The notes under the pieces are model-generated. The model was given only the letters and a program-made list of their open reading frames with translations, did no database searches and had not been told where the DNA came from. This document shows positions 18,905 through 31,377 of a DNA stretch of 64,000 bases, in pieces. Within the stretch, counting starts at the first letter, position 1; each line of letters starts with the position of its first letter. Made by a program: the position numbers and the translations under genes. Source of the stretch: Chlorobaculum sp. MV4-Y (lineage in GTDB: Bacteria > Bacteroidota > Chlorobiia > Chlorobiales > Chlorobiaceae); the NCBI RefSeq assembly GCF_025244685.1, contig NZ_CP104202.1, positions 1,244,359 through 1,308,358 of the forward strand, read 5' to 3'.

Positions 18905-21538
18905 TCACGCTCCTTTGCCGAGCGCGATCTCCTGCAAGCGCTTCAGCTCCATCAGCGCGTCGAGCGGCGTAAGGCGGTTGATGTCGATGCCGGACAGCGC
19001 CTTGCGCAGGCGGCTCTCCTCCTCCTCGAAGAGCGAAATCTGGCGGGCCATGAGTTGCGATGAAGCCTGCCGCTGCACCGGCACCTCGACCTCGCGCCTC
19101 TCCATTCCGGCCAGAATCTCCCGCGCCCGCTCGATCACCTCCGGCGGCATTCCGGCCATTTTGGCCACCTCGATGCCGTAGCTGTTGTCCGACGCGCCAC
19201 GCACGATCTTGCGCAGAAAGATCACCGTATCGGCGGTCTCGACCACCGTGGCGTTGAAGTTGACGATCCGCTCGAAGCGCGATTCCAGCTCGGCCAACTC
19301 GTGGTAGTGCGTGGCAAAGAGTGTGCGTGCGCGGAGCTGGTCGTGGATGTACTCGCACATCGACCAGGCGATGGACATGCCGTCGAAAGTACTGGTTCCG
19401 CGCCCGATCTCGTCGAGCAGGAGCAGGCTGCGCTCGGTGGCGTTGTTGAGGATGCTCGCCGCCTCGTTCATCTCCACGAGGAAGGTGCTCTCGCCGGAGG
19501 TGAGGTTATCCGACGCGCCGACGCGGGTGAAAATCCTGTCAACCAGACCGATTTCGGCAGACTCGGCGGGCACGAAACTGCCCACCTGCGCGAGCAGCAC
19601 GACGAGGCCCGCCTGTCGCAGATAGGAGCTTTTACCGGCCATGTTCGGACCGGTGATGATGAGCAGCTGCTGGCTCGCGCCGACATGGCAGTCGTTTGAG
19701 ATGTACGGCTCGTCCGCGCCGAGAATGCGTTCGAGCACCGGATGGCGTCCCGCCGTGATCGACAACTCCATGCCCTCGTTCATCGCCGGACGGCAGTAGC
19801 CGAACTCGTCGGCGCAACTCGCGAAGCAGGCGAGGCAGTCCAGCTCGGCCAGCGCAGCAGCGGTCGTCTGGATCGAGGCCGCCTGTTCGGCAACCGCGGC
19901 GCACAGCTCCTGAAACAGCCGGTGTTCGAGCAACTGGCTCTTCTCCTCGGCGGTCAGAATCTTCTCCTCGTACTCCTTCAGCGCCGGAATCATGTAGCGC
20001 TCGGCGTTGACAAGCGTCTGCTTCTTTTCGTAATACTCCGGCACCTTGTCGCTGTTGGCGCGACTCACCTCGATGTAGTAGCCGAACACCTTGTTGTACT
20101 GCACCTTGAGCGTCGAAATCGAGGTGCGCTGCCGCTCCTGCTGCTGGATTTCAAGCAGCCGGTCACGCGCCCCCGACGAGATCGCACGCAGCTCGTCGAG
20201 CTCCGCGTGATACCCGGCGCGGATGTAGCCGCCGTCGCGCAAAGTTCCCGACGCTTCGGGATCGAGCGCACGCTCGATAGTGTCGGCCAGCTCCGGCAGC
20301 GGATCGAGCCGCAGAGCCAGTTCACGCAACCGGAGCGACTGGCAGCCCTCAAGCAGGGATTTGAGCTGCGGAACCAGCGCGAGCGACGAACCGAGCTGGC
20401 GCACCTCTCGGGGCATGGCCCGCGAGGTGGCGATGCGGGCCAGCGCCCGCTCCAGATCGATGATGCCGCCGAGCGCCTGCCGCGCCGCTTCGCGCAGCTC
20501 CGGCGCATCGAGCAGCTCCCCGACCGCGTCGTGCCGATGCACCACCGGCTCCAGCTTTTTGAGCGGATGCAACAGCCAGCGCCGGAGCAGCCGCGCGCCC
20601 ATCGGGTTTTTCGTCCGGTCGAGCACTTCGAGCAGGCTGCCGTTCAGCGTGCCGTCCTGCATCGAGGAGATGATTTCGAGATTGCGCCGCGTCTGGATGT
20701 CGAGCGTCATGGTTTCGCCACTCTCGACGAGTCCGATCCGCACGAGGTACTTCAGGCTTCCCTGCTTCGCCTCTTCGAGATATTGCAGGATGGCTCCCGC
20801 CGCAATCCGCCCTGCCTCGTACCCTTCGATGCCAAAGCCCTTGAGCGAATGGGTCTTAAAGTGGTTTTCCAGCACTCGCGCCGCCTGCTCATCGGTGAAC
20901 ATCCACTCGTCGAGCGTTGTGAAGAGCGCACCGCTGAAGAGGCTTTTGGCGAGGGATTCGTGAAGCTCCCTGTCGCGCGACGAGATCAGAATTTCGGAGG
21001 GGCGGAGCGACTGAAGAAAATCCTTCAGCTCGCCGAGCGGCAGTTCGGTCATGCGAAACTCGGCGGTGGTCACGTCCACAAACGCCACGCCCGCCATGTG
21101 CTCGCGCCCGCGCTTCACCGGCACAACGGCACAGAGGTAGTTGTTGTGCCGGTCGTCAAGAATCTTGTTGCTGTAGGTGATGCCCGGCGTCACGATGTCG
21201 GTGATCTCGCGCTTGACGATCCCCTTGGCCAGCGCCGGCTCTTCCACCTGGTCGCACACCGCCACCTTGAACCCTTTCGTTACCAGCTTGGCGATGTACC
21301 CTTCGCTGGCGTGATGCGGAAACCCGGCCAGCGGTATCTCGCCGGCACTGCCATTCGAGCGCTTTGTCAGCACGATATTCAGCGCCGCCGAAACCGTGAC
21401 CGCATCGTCAAGAAAAGTTTCGTAGAAATCGCCCACGCGGAAGAGCAACAGATAGCCCGGATAACGCTCCTTGACATCGAGATACTGGCGCATCATCGGT
21501 GTCGGTTCTTTTGTGCGGCCCTGAGCGCTTTTTGCCAT
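18905..21538 (-). CDS. mutS: DNA mismatch repair protein MutS
   Basis: Mismatch-recognition ATPase (877 residues). The N-terminal domain contains the mismatch-contacting Phe motif region [16 protein letters not shown]. Connector, lever and clamp regions follow. The ATPase has Walker [14 protein letters not shown] at about residue 630, [14 protein letters not shown] and [12 protein letters not shown]. Length is typical of MutS1. Its stop lies 5 bases before the radical SAM gene start, so the two are probably co-transcribed. No mutL is nearby. Confidence 0.97.
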   Translation of the reverse strand: MAKSAQGRTKEPTPMMRQYLDVKERYPGYLLLFRVGDFYETFLDDAVTVSAALNIVLTKRSNGSAGEIPLAGFPHHASEGYIAKLVTKGFKVAVCDQVEEPALAKGIVKREITDIVTPGITYSNKILDDRHNNYLCAVVPVKRGREHMAGVAFVDVTTAEFRMTELPLGELKDFLQSLRPSEILISSRDRELHESLAKSLFSGALFTTLDEWMFTDEQAARVLENHFKTHSLKGFGIEGYEAGRIAAGAILQYLEEAKQGSLKYLVRIGLVESGETMTLDIQTRRNLEIISSMQDGTLNGSLLEVLDRTKNPMGARLLRRWLLHPLKKLEPVVHRHDAVGELLDAPELREAARQALGGIIDLERALARIATSRAMPREVRQLGSSLALVPQLKSLLEGCQSLRLRELALRLDPLPELADTIERALDPEASGTLRDGGYIRAGYHAELDELRAISSGARDRLLEIQQQERQRTSISTLKVQYNKVFGYYIEVSRANSDKVPEYYEKKQTLVNAERYMIPALKEYEEKILTAEEKSQLLEHRLFQELCAAVAEQAASIQTTAAALAELDCLACFASCADEFGYCRPAMNEGMELSITAGRHPVLERILGADEPYISNDCHVGASQQLLIITGPNMAGKSSYLRQAGLVVLLAQVGSFVPAESAEIGLVDRIFTRVGASDNLTSGESTFLVEMNEAASILNNATERSLLLLDEIGRGTSTFDGMSIAWSMCEYIHDQLRARTLFATHYHELAELESRFERIVNFNATVVETADTVIFLRKIVRGASDNSYGIEVAKMAGMPPEVIERAREILAGMERREVEVPVQRQASSQLMARQISLFEEEESRLRKALSGIDINRLTPLDALMELKRLQEIALGKGA

Positions 21539-21693
21539 GATGAGATCGCGGGATGAGATTGTCGTGTACCGAAAGGAGAGTTAAACTAAAGCAGCGGCCA
21601 TAAATATACAAGTCTGCAAGACAGCTTGAAAAGCTCTGGGCAACTCCATATTTTGGATCACCATTTTATCCGGCAATCAACCATCGTTCTCTC

Positions 21694-22131
21694 ATGGACT
21701 TTCACGCTCTTCTGCGCGTCATACACATCACGGGCTTCGCCGCCTGGTTCGGCACGATCTTCGCAACCCTCTTTCTGTTGAAAACGCTCGAACCCGGCCT
21801 GACCGGCGAAAAGAAGCAGGCCGAAGAGTACTCGCTGCTCCTGCGCCGCTTCATCAAACTCGAAACGAAGGTGGCTGACGTAGCTGTCATCTCGGTACTG
21901 CTTTCCGGCCTGCTCCTCGCGCACTTCTACGAAGGATGGCATCCGTGGGTCTTCGCCAAGATAGGCCTGATAATCCTCCAGATTGCACTCACGATGGGCT
22001 ACATCGTCAAGGCGATCCAGCCCATCACCTACCCCTGCGACGCGGTGAAATATCGTGCCTGGTACCGGCTTTTCACCATCTCGTTCAGCATGTTCGGCAT
22101 TGTGCTGCTCGTAACATTTTTTCTGCGCTGA
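21694..22131 (+). CDS. Small integral membrane protein, CopD/DUF2269-like
   Basis: A 145-residue protein with four predicted membrane segments. They lie at about residues 9-28 (IHITGFAAWFGTIFATLFLL), 60-80 (VADVAVISVLLSGLLLAHFY), 88-110 (VFAKIGLIILQIALTMGYIV) and 127-144. The first helix carries His, and the pattern resembles four-helix CopD/DUF2269-type proteins that may bind heme or metal. I cannot assign a function. It is a separate unit between mutS (divergent) and rplU. Confidence 0.75.
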   Translation: MDFHALLRVIHITGFAAWFGTIFATLFLLKTLEPGLTGEKKQAEEYSLLLRRFIKLETKVADVAVISVLLSGLLLAHFYEGWHPWVFAKIGLIILQIALTMGYIVKAIQPITYPCDAVKYRAWYRLFTISFSMFGIVLLVTFFLR

Positions 22132-22219
22132 ACATCTCTGTGAAAGATCAGGGTAACGATTTGAAAAACAGTTTCTTTCTTGTATATTCTTGCTCTTTAT
22201 CACCAAACTATTACTAATG

Positions 22220-22507
22220 ATGCAGGCGCTGATCGAGATTTCCGACAAACAGTATCTGGTAAAAGCAGGCGACAAGATTTTTGTCCCCAAGCAGAAGGCC
22301 GCCGCTGGCGACGTTATCGAAGTGAAGACTCTCATGCAGGTCAATCAGGCGGATTCAGCCATGAAAGCAGGCACCGCAACGGTCAAGGTTCTTGACCACG
22401 TCCGGGACGAGACCATCGTCGTCTTCCGCAAAAAACGCCGCAAACGTTTCCAGAAACGCAATGGACACCGCCAGCACATGACCCAGGTCGAAGTGCTGTC
22501 ACTCTGA
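22220..22507 (+). CDS. rplU: 50S ribosomal protein L21
   Basis: Ribosomal protein L21 (95 residues), starting [20 protein letters not shown]. It carries the basic signature [20 protein letters not shown] and ends TQVEVLSL. Two tandem ATGs (22217 and 22220) are both possible starts; the second gives the conserved end. It is followed after 36 bases by rpmA, the usual rplU-rpmA pair. Confidence 0.95.
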   Translation: MQALIEISDKQYLVKAGDKIFVPKQKAAAGDVIEVKTLMQVNQADSAMKAGTATVKVLDHVRDETIVVFRKKRRKRFQKRNGHRQHMTQVEVLSL

Positions 22508-22543
22508 ACGAACAGGAATTGATAACACAAATTTTTTTGTCTC

Positions 22544-22798
22544 ATGGCACATAAAAAAGGTGGCGGGTCGACCAAAAACGGCCGCGACAGCAATCCGAAA
22601 TACCTCGGCGTAAAAGCCGCTGGGGGCTCTGTGGTCAACGCAGGCACCATCATTCTCCGCCAGCGTGGCACGGCTATCAAGCCGGGCGACAACGCTGGTC
22701 TCGGCAGGGATCACACCATTTTCGCCCTCGTCGATGGCACCGTTCACTTCAGAAACGGCCGCAACAACAAAAAACAGGTCGATATCATCCCCTCCTGA
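22544..22798 (+). CDS. rpmA: 50S ribosomal protein L27
   Basis: Ribosomal protein L27 (84 residues). The N-terminus [20 protein letters not shown] starts directly with the mature-type tail near the peptidyl-transferase centre, with no Firmicutes-type cleaved extension. The family motif IIRQRGT appears as [15 protein letters not shown]. Second gene of the rplU-rpmA operon, followed by an intrinsic terminator. Confidence 0.96.
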   Translation: MAHKKGGGSTKNGRDSNPKYLGVKAAGGSVVNAGTIILRQRGTAIKPGDNAGLGRDHTIFALVDGTVHFRNGRNNKKQVDIIPS

Positions 22799-22828
22799 TT
22801 TGGGTGGAGATGCATTACACTTATATTG

Positions 22829-22867
22829 AAAGCAAGCCGGACAAGCGTTAACGGCTTGCTTTTTTTA
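22829..22867 (+). terminator. rpmA terminator
   Basis: Inverted repeat AAAGCAAGCCG (22829-22839) and CGGCTTGCTTT (from 22852), followed by a T run. Lies about 30 bases after the rpmA stop. Confidence 0.9.
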
Positions 22868-24196
<1,329 letters not shown>

Positions 24197-24240
24197 CAAA
24201 CAGCAGAACTCGCACACTGCCGACAAATACACGAAATGAA

Positions 24241-24278
24241 AAGAGGCTGTTCCGGAAGCGAAACCGTGACAGCCTCTT
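24241..24278 (+). terminator. Hairpin downstream of mdh
   Basis: Perfect 10-bp inverted repeat AAGAGGCTGT (24241-24250) and ACAGCCTCTT (24269-24278), 45 bases after the mdh stop. The following T tract is weak, so it may be a weak terminator or an mRNA-stabilising stem. Confidence 0.65.
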
Positions 24279-24349
24279 GGCGTTTATAATGATTTTGAAA
24301 GGTCCCAAGGGCATCAGCGCCCCCTCGCCTCACTCACAGCATAGAGATT

Positions 24350-24547
24350 TCATGAGAGACCATTGTCGGCTTTGAACTTGTTGGCCTCCTGCACAGCGGC
24401 CACAAGTTTTTTGGAAAGGCCGGGCATCTTCTCGTAGTCTACCCAGAGCGAATCTTCGACGATATCATGGATTTGCGATGCTATGTCGATTGCCATCCGT
24501 TTACGCCTGGCAAGTTCTTTTTGCAGGTCTTTGGCCTCTTCTGACAT
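24350..24547 (-). CDS. Small helical protein resembling the DUF683/CCE_0567 nif-associated family
   Basis: A 65-residue, all-helical protein starting MSEEAKDLQKELARRKRMAI. The core IASQIHDIVEDSLW...MPGLSKKLVAAVQEA follows the pattern of DUF683 (CCE_0567-type) proteins, where a K-x-x-LHDL-x-E segment precedes W...PELA. Such proteins usually lie in nif clusters and bind metal as antiparallel hairpins. Here it stands alone more than 20 kb from nifH. The family call is from memory of the motif pattern. The frame stays open further upstream, but this ATG fits best. Confidence 0.6.
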   Translation of the reverse strand: MSEEAKDLQKELARRKRMAIDIASQIHDIVEDSLWVDYEKMPGLSKKLVAAVQEANKFKADNGLS

Positions 24548-24898
24548 GGTTTTACTCCCTGGATTTACTATGGATAAAAAATAAGCCGGCTTGTGGAATC
24601 CGATACTACCTACCTTATCGTCTCGCGACAAAATTAAGGAAAAACAAGCACTATTTCTTAATTAATTATAAGCACAATAAACTCTTCCGAATATCAAGCA
24701 AGAAAAACCCATTATCAACAAAAATAGTTTACCAAGCAAAAAGAAAAGAGCGGCACAGGCTCAGGATATCGGGAAATAAAAAAGCGACCAGAGATGGGTC
24801 GCTTTTTTATTCCTTCCTACTTATGGAAAAAACATCGTCAAAAACATCGTCGTCGTAATCACCCCTGCAGAATGACACAAACAGTAAACCTGTTAACC
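24548..24898. other. A/T-rich intergenic region with a terminator
   Basis: About 350 bases, unusually A/T-rich for this genome in 24640-24750. No supported gene. It should hold the promoter of the 65-residue protein gene. It also contains the terminator of the agmatine operon (annotated separately). Confidence 0.5.
24776..24810. terminator. Terminator downstream of aguA
   Basis: Near-perfect stem ATAAAAAAGCGACC (24776-24789) with GGTCGCTTTTTTAT (24797-24810) and a 7-base loop. The A and T runs on both sides allow function in either direction; it lies downstream of the minus-strand agmatine operon. Confidence 0.85.
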
Positions 24899-25942
24899 TT
24901 AAATCGCCGGCTCTTCATGCGTGACGCAGTGAATCGCACCGAGGCCCCAGATGAGATCACTGCAATCGATACCCACAACCTCCCTGCCGGGGAAGCATTG
25001 TTGCAGGATGTCGATGGCTTGCTGGTCTCGGGGGCAGCGGTAGGTTGGGACGAGAACTACTGTGTTGGCGATGTAGAAGTTGGCGTAGCTAGCGGGGAGG
25101 CGTTCGCCGTCATAATACACCGGCTCGGGCATGGGGAGCTTGACGACGTTCAGGGGCTTGCCATCGAGGCCGGTCATGGTTTTGAGAAGCTCGTAGTTCT
25201 CCTGGAGAATCTGGTAGTTTTCGTCCTCCGGATCGTCCTCGACCGTGATGACGATAGTGTTTTCGTTGACGAAGCGAGCCATATCATCGACGTGGCCGTC
25301 GGTATCGTCGCCTGCGATGCCATCGCCGAGCCAGAGCACCTTTTCGATGCCGAGATAGCGCCTGAGCTGCGCTTCGATCTCCTCCTTGCTCAGCGATGGG
25401 TTGCGGTTGGGGTTGAGCAGACAGGCGGTGGTAGTGAGCAGCAATCCCGCGCCATTCACGTCGATCGCGCCGCCTTCGAGCACCATGCCGGTCGAAATCA
25501 TCGGCAAGCCCTGAATCTTCGCCACACGCTCCGGCACGGCGTTGTCGTCGTTGTATGGTTCGTACTTGCCGCCCCAGGCGTTGTACTCCCAGTTCATGAT
25601 GACTTTATCACGCTTGCCGTCCTGCGTGCGGATGACATAGTTCGGGCCGTGGTCGCGGCACCAGGCGTCGTTGGTCGGAATGCGGTGGAAGACGATACGC
25701 CCGGCGTAGCGCCCTTCGGGATCGCGCTCCTTCAGCAGTTCGCGTGCCTGGGCCTCCATCGCGTCATCGAGCACGTTGATGTTGACCGTTTCGGAGCGGC
25801 TGAGCTGATAGGCCAGCTCGGCGAAGACTGCCGGAACCGGCTCGAACTTGCCGGGCCACGATTCGAGTTTGTGCGGCCACGAAAGCCAGGTTGAGGCGTG
25901 CGGCGCCCACTCGGGCGGCATGAAATAGGTCGGTTCGCTCAT
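24899..25942 (-). CDS. aguA: Agmatine deiminase
   Basis: Converts agmatine to N-carbamoylputrescine and ammonia in putrescine synthesis. The 347-residue protein belongs to the guanidino-modifying (peptidyl-arginine-deiminase-like) family. It has the N-terminal MPPEWAPHASTWLSWPH, the motif NDAWCRDHGPNYVI, GGAIDVNGAGLLLTT, DDTDGHVDDMARFV, and the catalytic Cys339 in GLGAIHCVTHEEP. It is the last gene of a minus-strand unit with aguB and an M48 peptidase, 36 bases after the peptidase stop. Confidence 0.95.
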   Translation of the reverse strand: MSEPTYFMPPEWAPHASTWLSWPHKLESWPGKFEPVPAVFAELAYQLSRSETVNINVLDDAMEAQARELLKERDPEGRYAGRIVFHRIPTNDAWCRDHGPNYVIRTQDGKRDKVIMNWEYNAWGGKYEPYNDDNAVPERVAKIQGLPMISTGMVLEGGAIDVNGAGLLLTTTACLLNPNRNPSLSKEEIEAQLRRYLGIEKVLWLGDGIAGDDTDGHVDDMARFVNENTIVITVEDDPEDENYQILQENYELLKTMTGLDGKPLNVVKLPMPEPVYYDGERLPASYANFYIANTVVLVPTYRCPRDQQAIDILQQCFPGREVVGIDCSDLIWGLGAIHCVTHEEPAI

Positions 25943-25978
25943 CGGTACGTTGGACTTGGAAAAGTAGGGTAAAAAGAT

Positions 25979-27226
25979 TCAGTGCCGGGCAGCCGCTTCG
26001 ATCCGCTGAACGCGCTGCAACACCGGCGGATGGGAGTAGTTCAGGAACACGTTGAACGGGTGCGGCGTCAGGTTCGAGAGGTTCTGCCGCGAAAGCTTCT
26101 TGAGCGCGTCAGCCAAAAGTGCGCCATTTCGATACGTCGTGACAGCATAGTGGTCGGCCTCGAATTCGTTGCGCCGGGAGAGCATCTGCATCAGAATCGA
26201 AATGATGAACTCGACCGGATTGTAGAGCAGCATGAAAAAGAGCAGACTCGCATACACCGAGGTCTCCTGCATGTCAAAAGCCTCGAAGAGCATCCGGTTG
26301 TTCATAAAGAGCGAAAGGAGATAGAAAACCACGCCGAGGTTGAGCATACTCAGCACCATCGACATGAGGATGTGTTTCTTCTTGAAGTGACCAATTTCGT
26401 GCGCCAGAACGGCTACCAGCTCGCCTGTCGAGTGGTTCTTGATGAGCGTGTCAAACAAGGCAATGCGCTTGTTCTTGCCAAATCCGGTGAAAAAGGCGTT
26501 GCCCTTCGCCGAGCGTTTGGAGCCGTCCATGACGTAAATTCCGGTGAGCGGAAAGCGCACCTCGGCAGCGTAATCCATGATCGACTTGCGCAGCTCGCCA
26601 TCTTCGAGCGGCTCGAACTTGTTGAACATCGGCATGATCCAGGTCGGCGCAACATATTGCAGAAGCAGACTGAACGCTGTCACGCCGCCCCAAGCCCAAA
26701 GCCAGCCGAGCGGCCCAGCGCTCTGGAAAAACCAGAGGATCACAGCCAGCACCGGTGTGCCGATCAGCACGGCAAGCAGAAGCGTCTTGATGAGATCGGT
26801 CACGAACACCTTCGGCGTGGTCTTGTTGAAGCCAAACTTCTCTTCGAGCACAAAAGTATGGTAGATGCTGAACGGCAGGTCGGCAACGCTCTGAAACAGC
26901 AGCAGCGCGCCGATGTAGAGCACGCCGTTGATAACCGGATCGAAGCCCCAGGCGCGAATAAGCTGGTCGAGCGCGTTGAAGCCGCCCGCGAACCAGAAAA
27001 CGAGCAGCAGGGCGAGATCGAAGGTCGAGCTGATGAGTGAGAATTTGGTGTTGGCCCGGAGGTACTCCTGCGAGCGGCGATAGTCCGCCGGATCATACAC
27101 GTCGCGAAACGCCTCGGGAAGCGTCGGCGACGCAGCACGGAGGTTTAAAAGATCGGCGGCAAGTTTGATGAGCCAAGTGCCGATAAGTGTAAAAAGAATG
27201 ATTTGGCCAAACAGGTTCATCATCAT
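25979..27226 (-). CDS. M48 (Ste24-type) membrane metallopeptidase
   Basis: Integral-membrane zinc peptidase of the M48/CAAX-prenyl-protease-1 type, 415 residues. The zinc motif HEIGH (VLAHEIGHFKKKH) is at about residue 275, with a downstream Glu ligand in RRNEFEADHYAV. Several hydrophobic segments precede and follow the motif. In bacteria such proteins often serve membrane protein quality control; its substrate here is unknown. It is tightly placed between aguB (6 bases) and aguA, an unexplained but shared transcription unit. Confidence 0.93.
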   Translation of the reverse strand: MMMNLFGQIILFTLIGTWLIKLAADLLNLRAASPTLPEAFRDVYDPADYRRSQEYLRANTKFSLISSTFDLALLLVFWFAGGFNALDQLIRAWGFDPVINGVLYIGALLLFQSVADLPFSIYHTFVLEEKFGFNKTTPKVFVTDLIKTLLLAVLIGTPVLAVILWFFQSAGPLGWLWAWGGVTAFSLLLQYVAPTWIMPMFNKFEPLEDGELRKSIMDYAAEVRFPLTGIYVMDGSKRSAKGNAFFTGFGKNKRIALFDTLIKNHSTGELVAVLAHEIGHFKKKHILMSMVLSMLNLGVVFYLLSLFMNNRMLFEAFDMQETSVYASLLFFMLLYNPVEFIISILMQMLSRRNEFEADHYAVTTYRNGALLADALKKLSRQNLSNLTPHPFNVFLNYSHPPVLQRVQRIEAAARH

Positions 27227-27232
27227 AACGGT

Positions 27233-28108
27233 TTATTCGTCGATCCAGCGCCGCGTGATGTCGCCGTAGGAGTCGATGCGGCGGTCGCGCATGAATGGCC
27301 AGTGCGAGCGGTAAAAGGAGATTTTCGACAGGTCGCAGTCGGCATAGAGAATCTCCTCGTTGTTGTGCGCGGCCTCCGAGATCACCTGGCCGAATGGATC
27401 GGAGACGAAGCTGTTGCCCCAGAACTCCAGATCGCCCTCGGTGCCCGCGCGATTGGCGGCGGCTACGAACACACCGTTTGCCACGGCGTGACCGAGATGC
27501 GAGGTCTTCCATGCCTGCCGCTGGCTTGCGCGAACCGTGTCCGAAGTCTCGGAGGTCGCCCAGCCGATGGCCGTGGGATAAAAGAGAATGTCAGCTCCGC
27601 GCAACGCCGTCAGTCGCGCGGCTTCGGGGTACCACTGATCCCAGCAGATCAGGACGCCAATCGCGCCAAATTTCGTATCGAACACCTTGTAGCCGAGGTC
27701 GCCGGGGACGAAGTAGAACTTCTCGTAGAAGCCGGGGTCGTCGGGAATGTGCATCTTGCGGTACTTGCCGAGGTAGCTGCCGTCGGCGTCGATCACCGCT
27801 GCCGTATTGTGGTGCACGCCACGCGCTCGAATTTCGAACAGCGACGCCACGATCACCACCCCGAGTTCGGCGGCCAGCTCCTGCAATGCTGCGGTCGAGG
27901 GGCCGGGAATCGGCTCGGCGTACCCGAACGGCTCGTACTCCTCGGTCTGGCAGAAGTAGAGCGTCGTAAACAATTCTTGCAGGCAGACGATGTTCGCCCC
28001 GCCCGCGGCAGCCTGGCGGATGCGCTCCTGCGCTTTCTGGAGGTTTTCCTGCGGATTCTCAACGCAGCTCATCTGGACGAGCGCTATGCGAACCTGATCG
28101 GTATTCAT
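27233..28108 (-). CDS. aguB: N-carbamoylputrescine amidase
   Basis: Nitrilase-superfamily amidase converting N-carbamoylputrescine to putrescine, CO2 and ammonia. The 291-residue protein shows catalytic Glu in IVCLQELFTT, Lys in YRKMHIPDDPGFYEKFYF, and Cys in GVLICWDQWYPEAARL. The latter two are characteristic of AguB. Its start overlaps the menA stop by four bases (ATGA). With aguA downstream this gives a complete agmatine-to-putrescine route. Confidence 0.95.
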   Translation of the reverse strand: MNTDQVRIALVQMSCVENPQENLQKAQERIRQAAAGGANIVCLQELFTTLYFCQTEEYEPFGYAEPIPGPSTAALQELAAELGVVIVASLFEIRARGVHHNTAAVIDADGSYLGKYRKMHIPDDPGFYEKFYFVPGDLGYKVFDTKFGAIGVLICWDQWYPEAARLTALRGADILFYPTAIGWATSETSDTVRASQRQAWKTSHLGHAVANGVFVAAANRAGTEGDLEFWGNSFVSDPFGQVISEAAHNNEEILYADCDLSKISFYRSHWPFMRDRRIDSYGDITRRWIDE

Positions 28109-29028
28109 GGACGAAAAATCGAAATGATATTGGGAATAACAAGCCCGACGGAAAAGAGTACGCCGTGCACGGCGAGCACCTTACCGGTACCGGCAAGCAC
28201 CGCATTCAGTGCCCGGCCCTCAGAAGCGTAGAGCATGCGCACCATGCCGATGGCGAGCGGAATGCTCAGAAGACTCAACAGGCACCAAGCCGAATAACCG
28301 GCGTTAAGCATATAAAACGGAACGAGATAGGCGAGCACGGTCAGCGCGACGTAGAGCGCTCGCGCGGCGGGCGCACCGATGCGGGCCGGAAGCGTCATCT
28401 TGCCGACTTTCCGGTCGGTATCGATGTCGCGGATGTTGTTGACTAAAAGGATGCAGACCGAAAACGCGCCAGGCGCGGCAGCGGCCACAAGCACCGGAAA
28501 CGGCAGCGAAAGCGCCTGCACGAAGTAGGTGCCGCCGACCGCCACGAGACCGAAAAAGATGAAGACGAACACGTCGCCAAGCCCTGAGTAGGCGATAGGA
28601 AACGGCCCACCGGTGTAAGCCCAGGCAAATAAAAGTGACAGCACGCCGATGAGCAGGATCGGCCAACCGCCGATGGCGACAAGGTACATGCCGAGCGCGA
28701 AGACCGAAACGCCGAGCGTGATGGAGACGCGCGTCATCGTCTGTTCGGTGATGATTCCGGCCGCCACGGTGCGCGTCGGGCCAAGCCGCTCGGCGGTGTC
28801 AGCGCCCTTGCGGAAGTCGTAAATCTCGTTGATGAAGTTCGTGGCGATCTGGATGCCGAGCGCGCAAACCAGCGCCACGAGCGCCGGAAGCGGGCGAAAC
28901 GCGCCGTTAGCGAAGGCGAGCGCCGAGCCGATCACCACCGGCATCGCGCCTGCCGGAAGGGTTTTCGGACGGATGGCGAGCATCCACGCCTGGAAGGCCG
29001 AAGGTCGGGACGAAGTGGAAACGGACAT
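28105..29028 (-). CDS. menA: 1,4-dihydroxy-2-naphthoate polyprenyltransferase
   Basis: UbiA-family membrane prenyltransferase of menaquinone biosynthesis. The protein has 307 residues and about eight to nine membrane helices. It carries two Asp-rich motifs: NFINEIYDFRKGADTAERLG near the N-terminus and NNIRDIDTDRKVGKMTLP in the second half. Menaquinone-7 is the main quinone of green sulfur bacteria. It overlaps aguB by four bases and follows fnr by 6 bases, so fnr-menA-aguB-M48-aguA may be one transcript. Confidence 0.93.
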   Translation of the reverse strand: MSVSTSSRPSAFQAWMLAIRPKTLPAGAMPVVIGSALAFANGAFRPLPALVALVCALGIQIATNFINEIYDFRKGADTAERLGPTRTVAAGIITEQTMTRVSITLGVSVFALGMYLVAIGGWPILLIGVLSLLFAWAYTGGPFPIAYSGLGDVFVFIFFGLVAVGGTYFVQALSLPFPVLVAAAAPGAFSVCILLVNNIRDIDTDRKVGKMTLPARIGAPAARALYVALTVLAYLVPFYMLNAGYSAWCLLSLLSIPLAIGMVRMLYASEGRALNAVLAGTGKVLAVHGVLFSVGLVIPNIISIFRP

Positions 29029-29034
29029 GACTCT

Positions 29035-30171
<1,137 letters not shown>

Positions 30172-30492
30172 TTAGCTATCAGACTTTTTCAGGTAGATCA
30201 TGCCTTCCGGATCGACCATGCCATAGAGAATGGCGACAAGCAGATTCTGGTCGTCGAATTCGTGGATTTCAACATGCACGGCCTCCTGCTTGGCAACCCT
30301 GTCGCCCGCATCGTTCTTGAAGTAGAAGACCGCCCTGACTCCGCCATGAGGAGTTTCGCCGCTGAACAGATAGGTGCCGTCACTCTGTTCGTCGAGAGCG
30401 CAGCCGGGCTGGCTGGACTCGATGGGACAGCTTGCGCACTGGGAATAGAATCCCTCTTCGGATTCTGCAAAATCGCAAACAGGAAATTTCAT
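30172..30492 (-). CDS. Cys-rich small hypothetical protein
   Basis: A 106-residue protein of unknown function starting MKFPVCDFAESEEGFYSQCA. Four cysteines cluster near the N-terminus (residues 6, 19, 22 and 31; CxxC at 19-22), suggesting a metal or Fe-S site or a disulfide pair. The rest looks beta-rich and contains no known motif. It lies 33 bases upstream of fnr on the same strand, so it may be co-transcribed with it. Confidence 0.7.
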   Translation of the reverse strand: MKFPVCDFAESEEGFYSQCASCPIESSQPGCALDEQSDGTYLFSGETPHGGVRAVFYFKNDAGDRVAKQEAVHVEIHEFDDQNLLVAILYGMVDPEGMIYLKKSDS

Positions 30493-30621
30493 GACAGTTT
30501 CTCTTTTTCTGTTGGCTGCTTTGAATGCGGCTCAATATAAGAAGACTTTGATATATTGCGGCAGATTCAAAGTCATCCGATGTACCGGGCCGGTGTCCGG
30601 CCAACAAACAGTATCGCGCAC

Positions 30622-31377
30622 ATGTTAGCCAAACGCATCATACCCTGCCTTGACGTCCGCGACGGACGGGTGGTCAAAGGCATCAACTTCGAAGGTCTCA
30701 GAGATGCCGGTTCGATTCTCGAACAGGCCCGCTTTTATAACAATGAAATGGCCGACGAACTTGTCTTTCTCGACATCTCCGCATCGCTGGAGTCGAGAAG
30801 GACAACCCTCGAAGAGGTGCTGAAAGTTTCAGGCGAGGTGTTCATTCCGCTCACGGTCGGCGGGGGCATCAGTTCGGTCGAGCGGGCGCGCGACGCCTTC
30901 ATGCACGGCGCAGACAAGGTGTCGGTCAACACCGCCGCCGTCAGCGAGCCGGAGCTGATCTCGCGCATTGCCGAAAAGTTCGGTTCGCAGGCGGTGGTGG
31001 TGGCCATTGACGTGAAAAAGGTGGATGGCCGCTACATCGTGCACACCCACTCCGGCAAAAAGCCGACCGAATACGAGGCAGTCGAGTGGGCGCACAAGGT
31101 GCAGGAGCTTGGCGCGGGGGAAATTCTTTTGACCAGCATGGATCGCGACGGCACGCAGGAGGGCTACGACAACGAAATCCTCAAAATGATCTCGACCACC
31201 GTGCACATTCCGGTGATCGCCTCCGGCGGCGCGGGCAACCTCGAACATCTCTACCGGGGATTCACCGATGGCTGCGCCGACGCAGCGCTTGCCGCATCGA
31301 TCTTCCACTTCCGCACCTACTCGATCCGGCAGGCCAAGGAGTACCTGCGCGAACGGGGAATCCCGGTCAGGCTCTGA
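30622..31377 (+). CDS. hisF: Imidazole glycerol phosphate synthase, cyclase subunit
   Basis: TIM-barrel cyclase of histidine biosynthesis, working with HisH to form IGP and AICAR. The 251-residue protein starts [20 protein letters not shown], with catalytic Asp11. The second catalytic Asp lies in [14 protein letters not shown]. Phosphate-binding loops ([19 protein letters not shown]) are intact. Isolated from other his genes. An in-frame upstream extension to 30556 exists, but the conserved start is at 30622. Confidence 0.96.
   Translation: MLAKRIIPCLDVRDGRVVKGINFEGLRDAGSILEQARFYNNEMADELVFLDISASLESRRTTLEEVLKVSGEVFIPLTVGGGISSVERARDAFMHGADKVSVNTAAVSEPELISRIAEKFGSQAVVVAIDVKKVDGRYIVHTHSGKKPTEYEAVEWAHKVQELGAGEILLTSMDRDGTQEGYDNEILKMISTTVHIPVIASGGAGNLEHLYRGFTDGCADAALAASIFHFRTYSIRQAKEYLRERGIPVRL

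Noticed and set aside
18900-19358. N-terminal extension of the radical SAM frame into mutS
   Set aside because: The extension lies inside mutS on the same strand in another frame; the ATG at 18899 gives a sensible start.
19742-21556. A 604-codon plus-strand open frame opposite mutS
   Set aside because: Antisense shadow of mutS with Arg/Gln/His-rich composition typical of such shadows.
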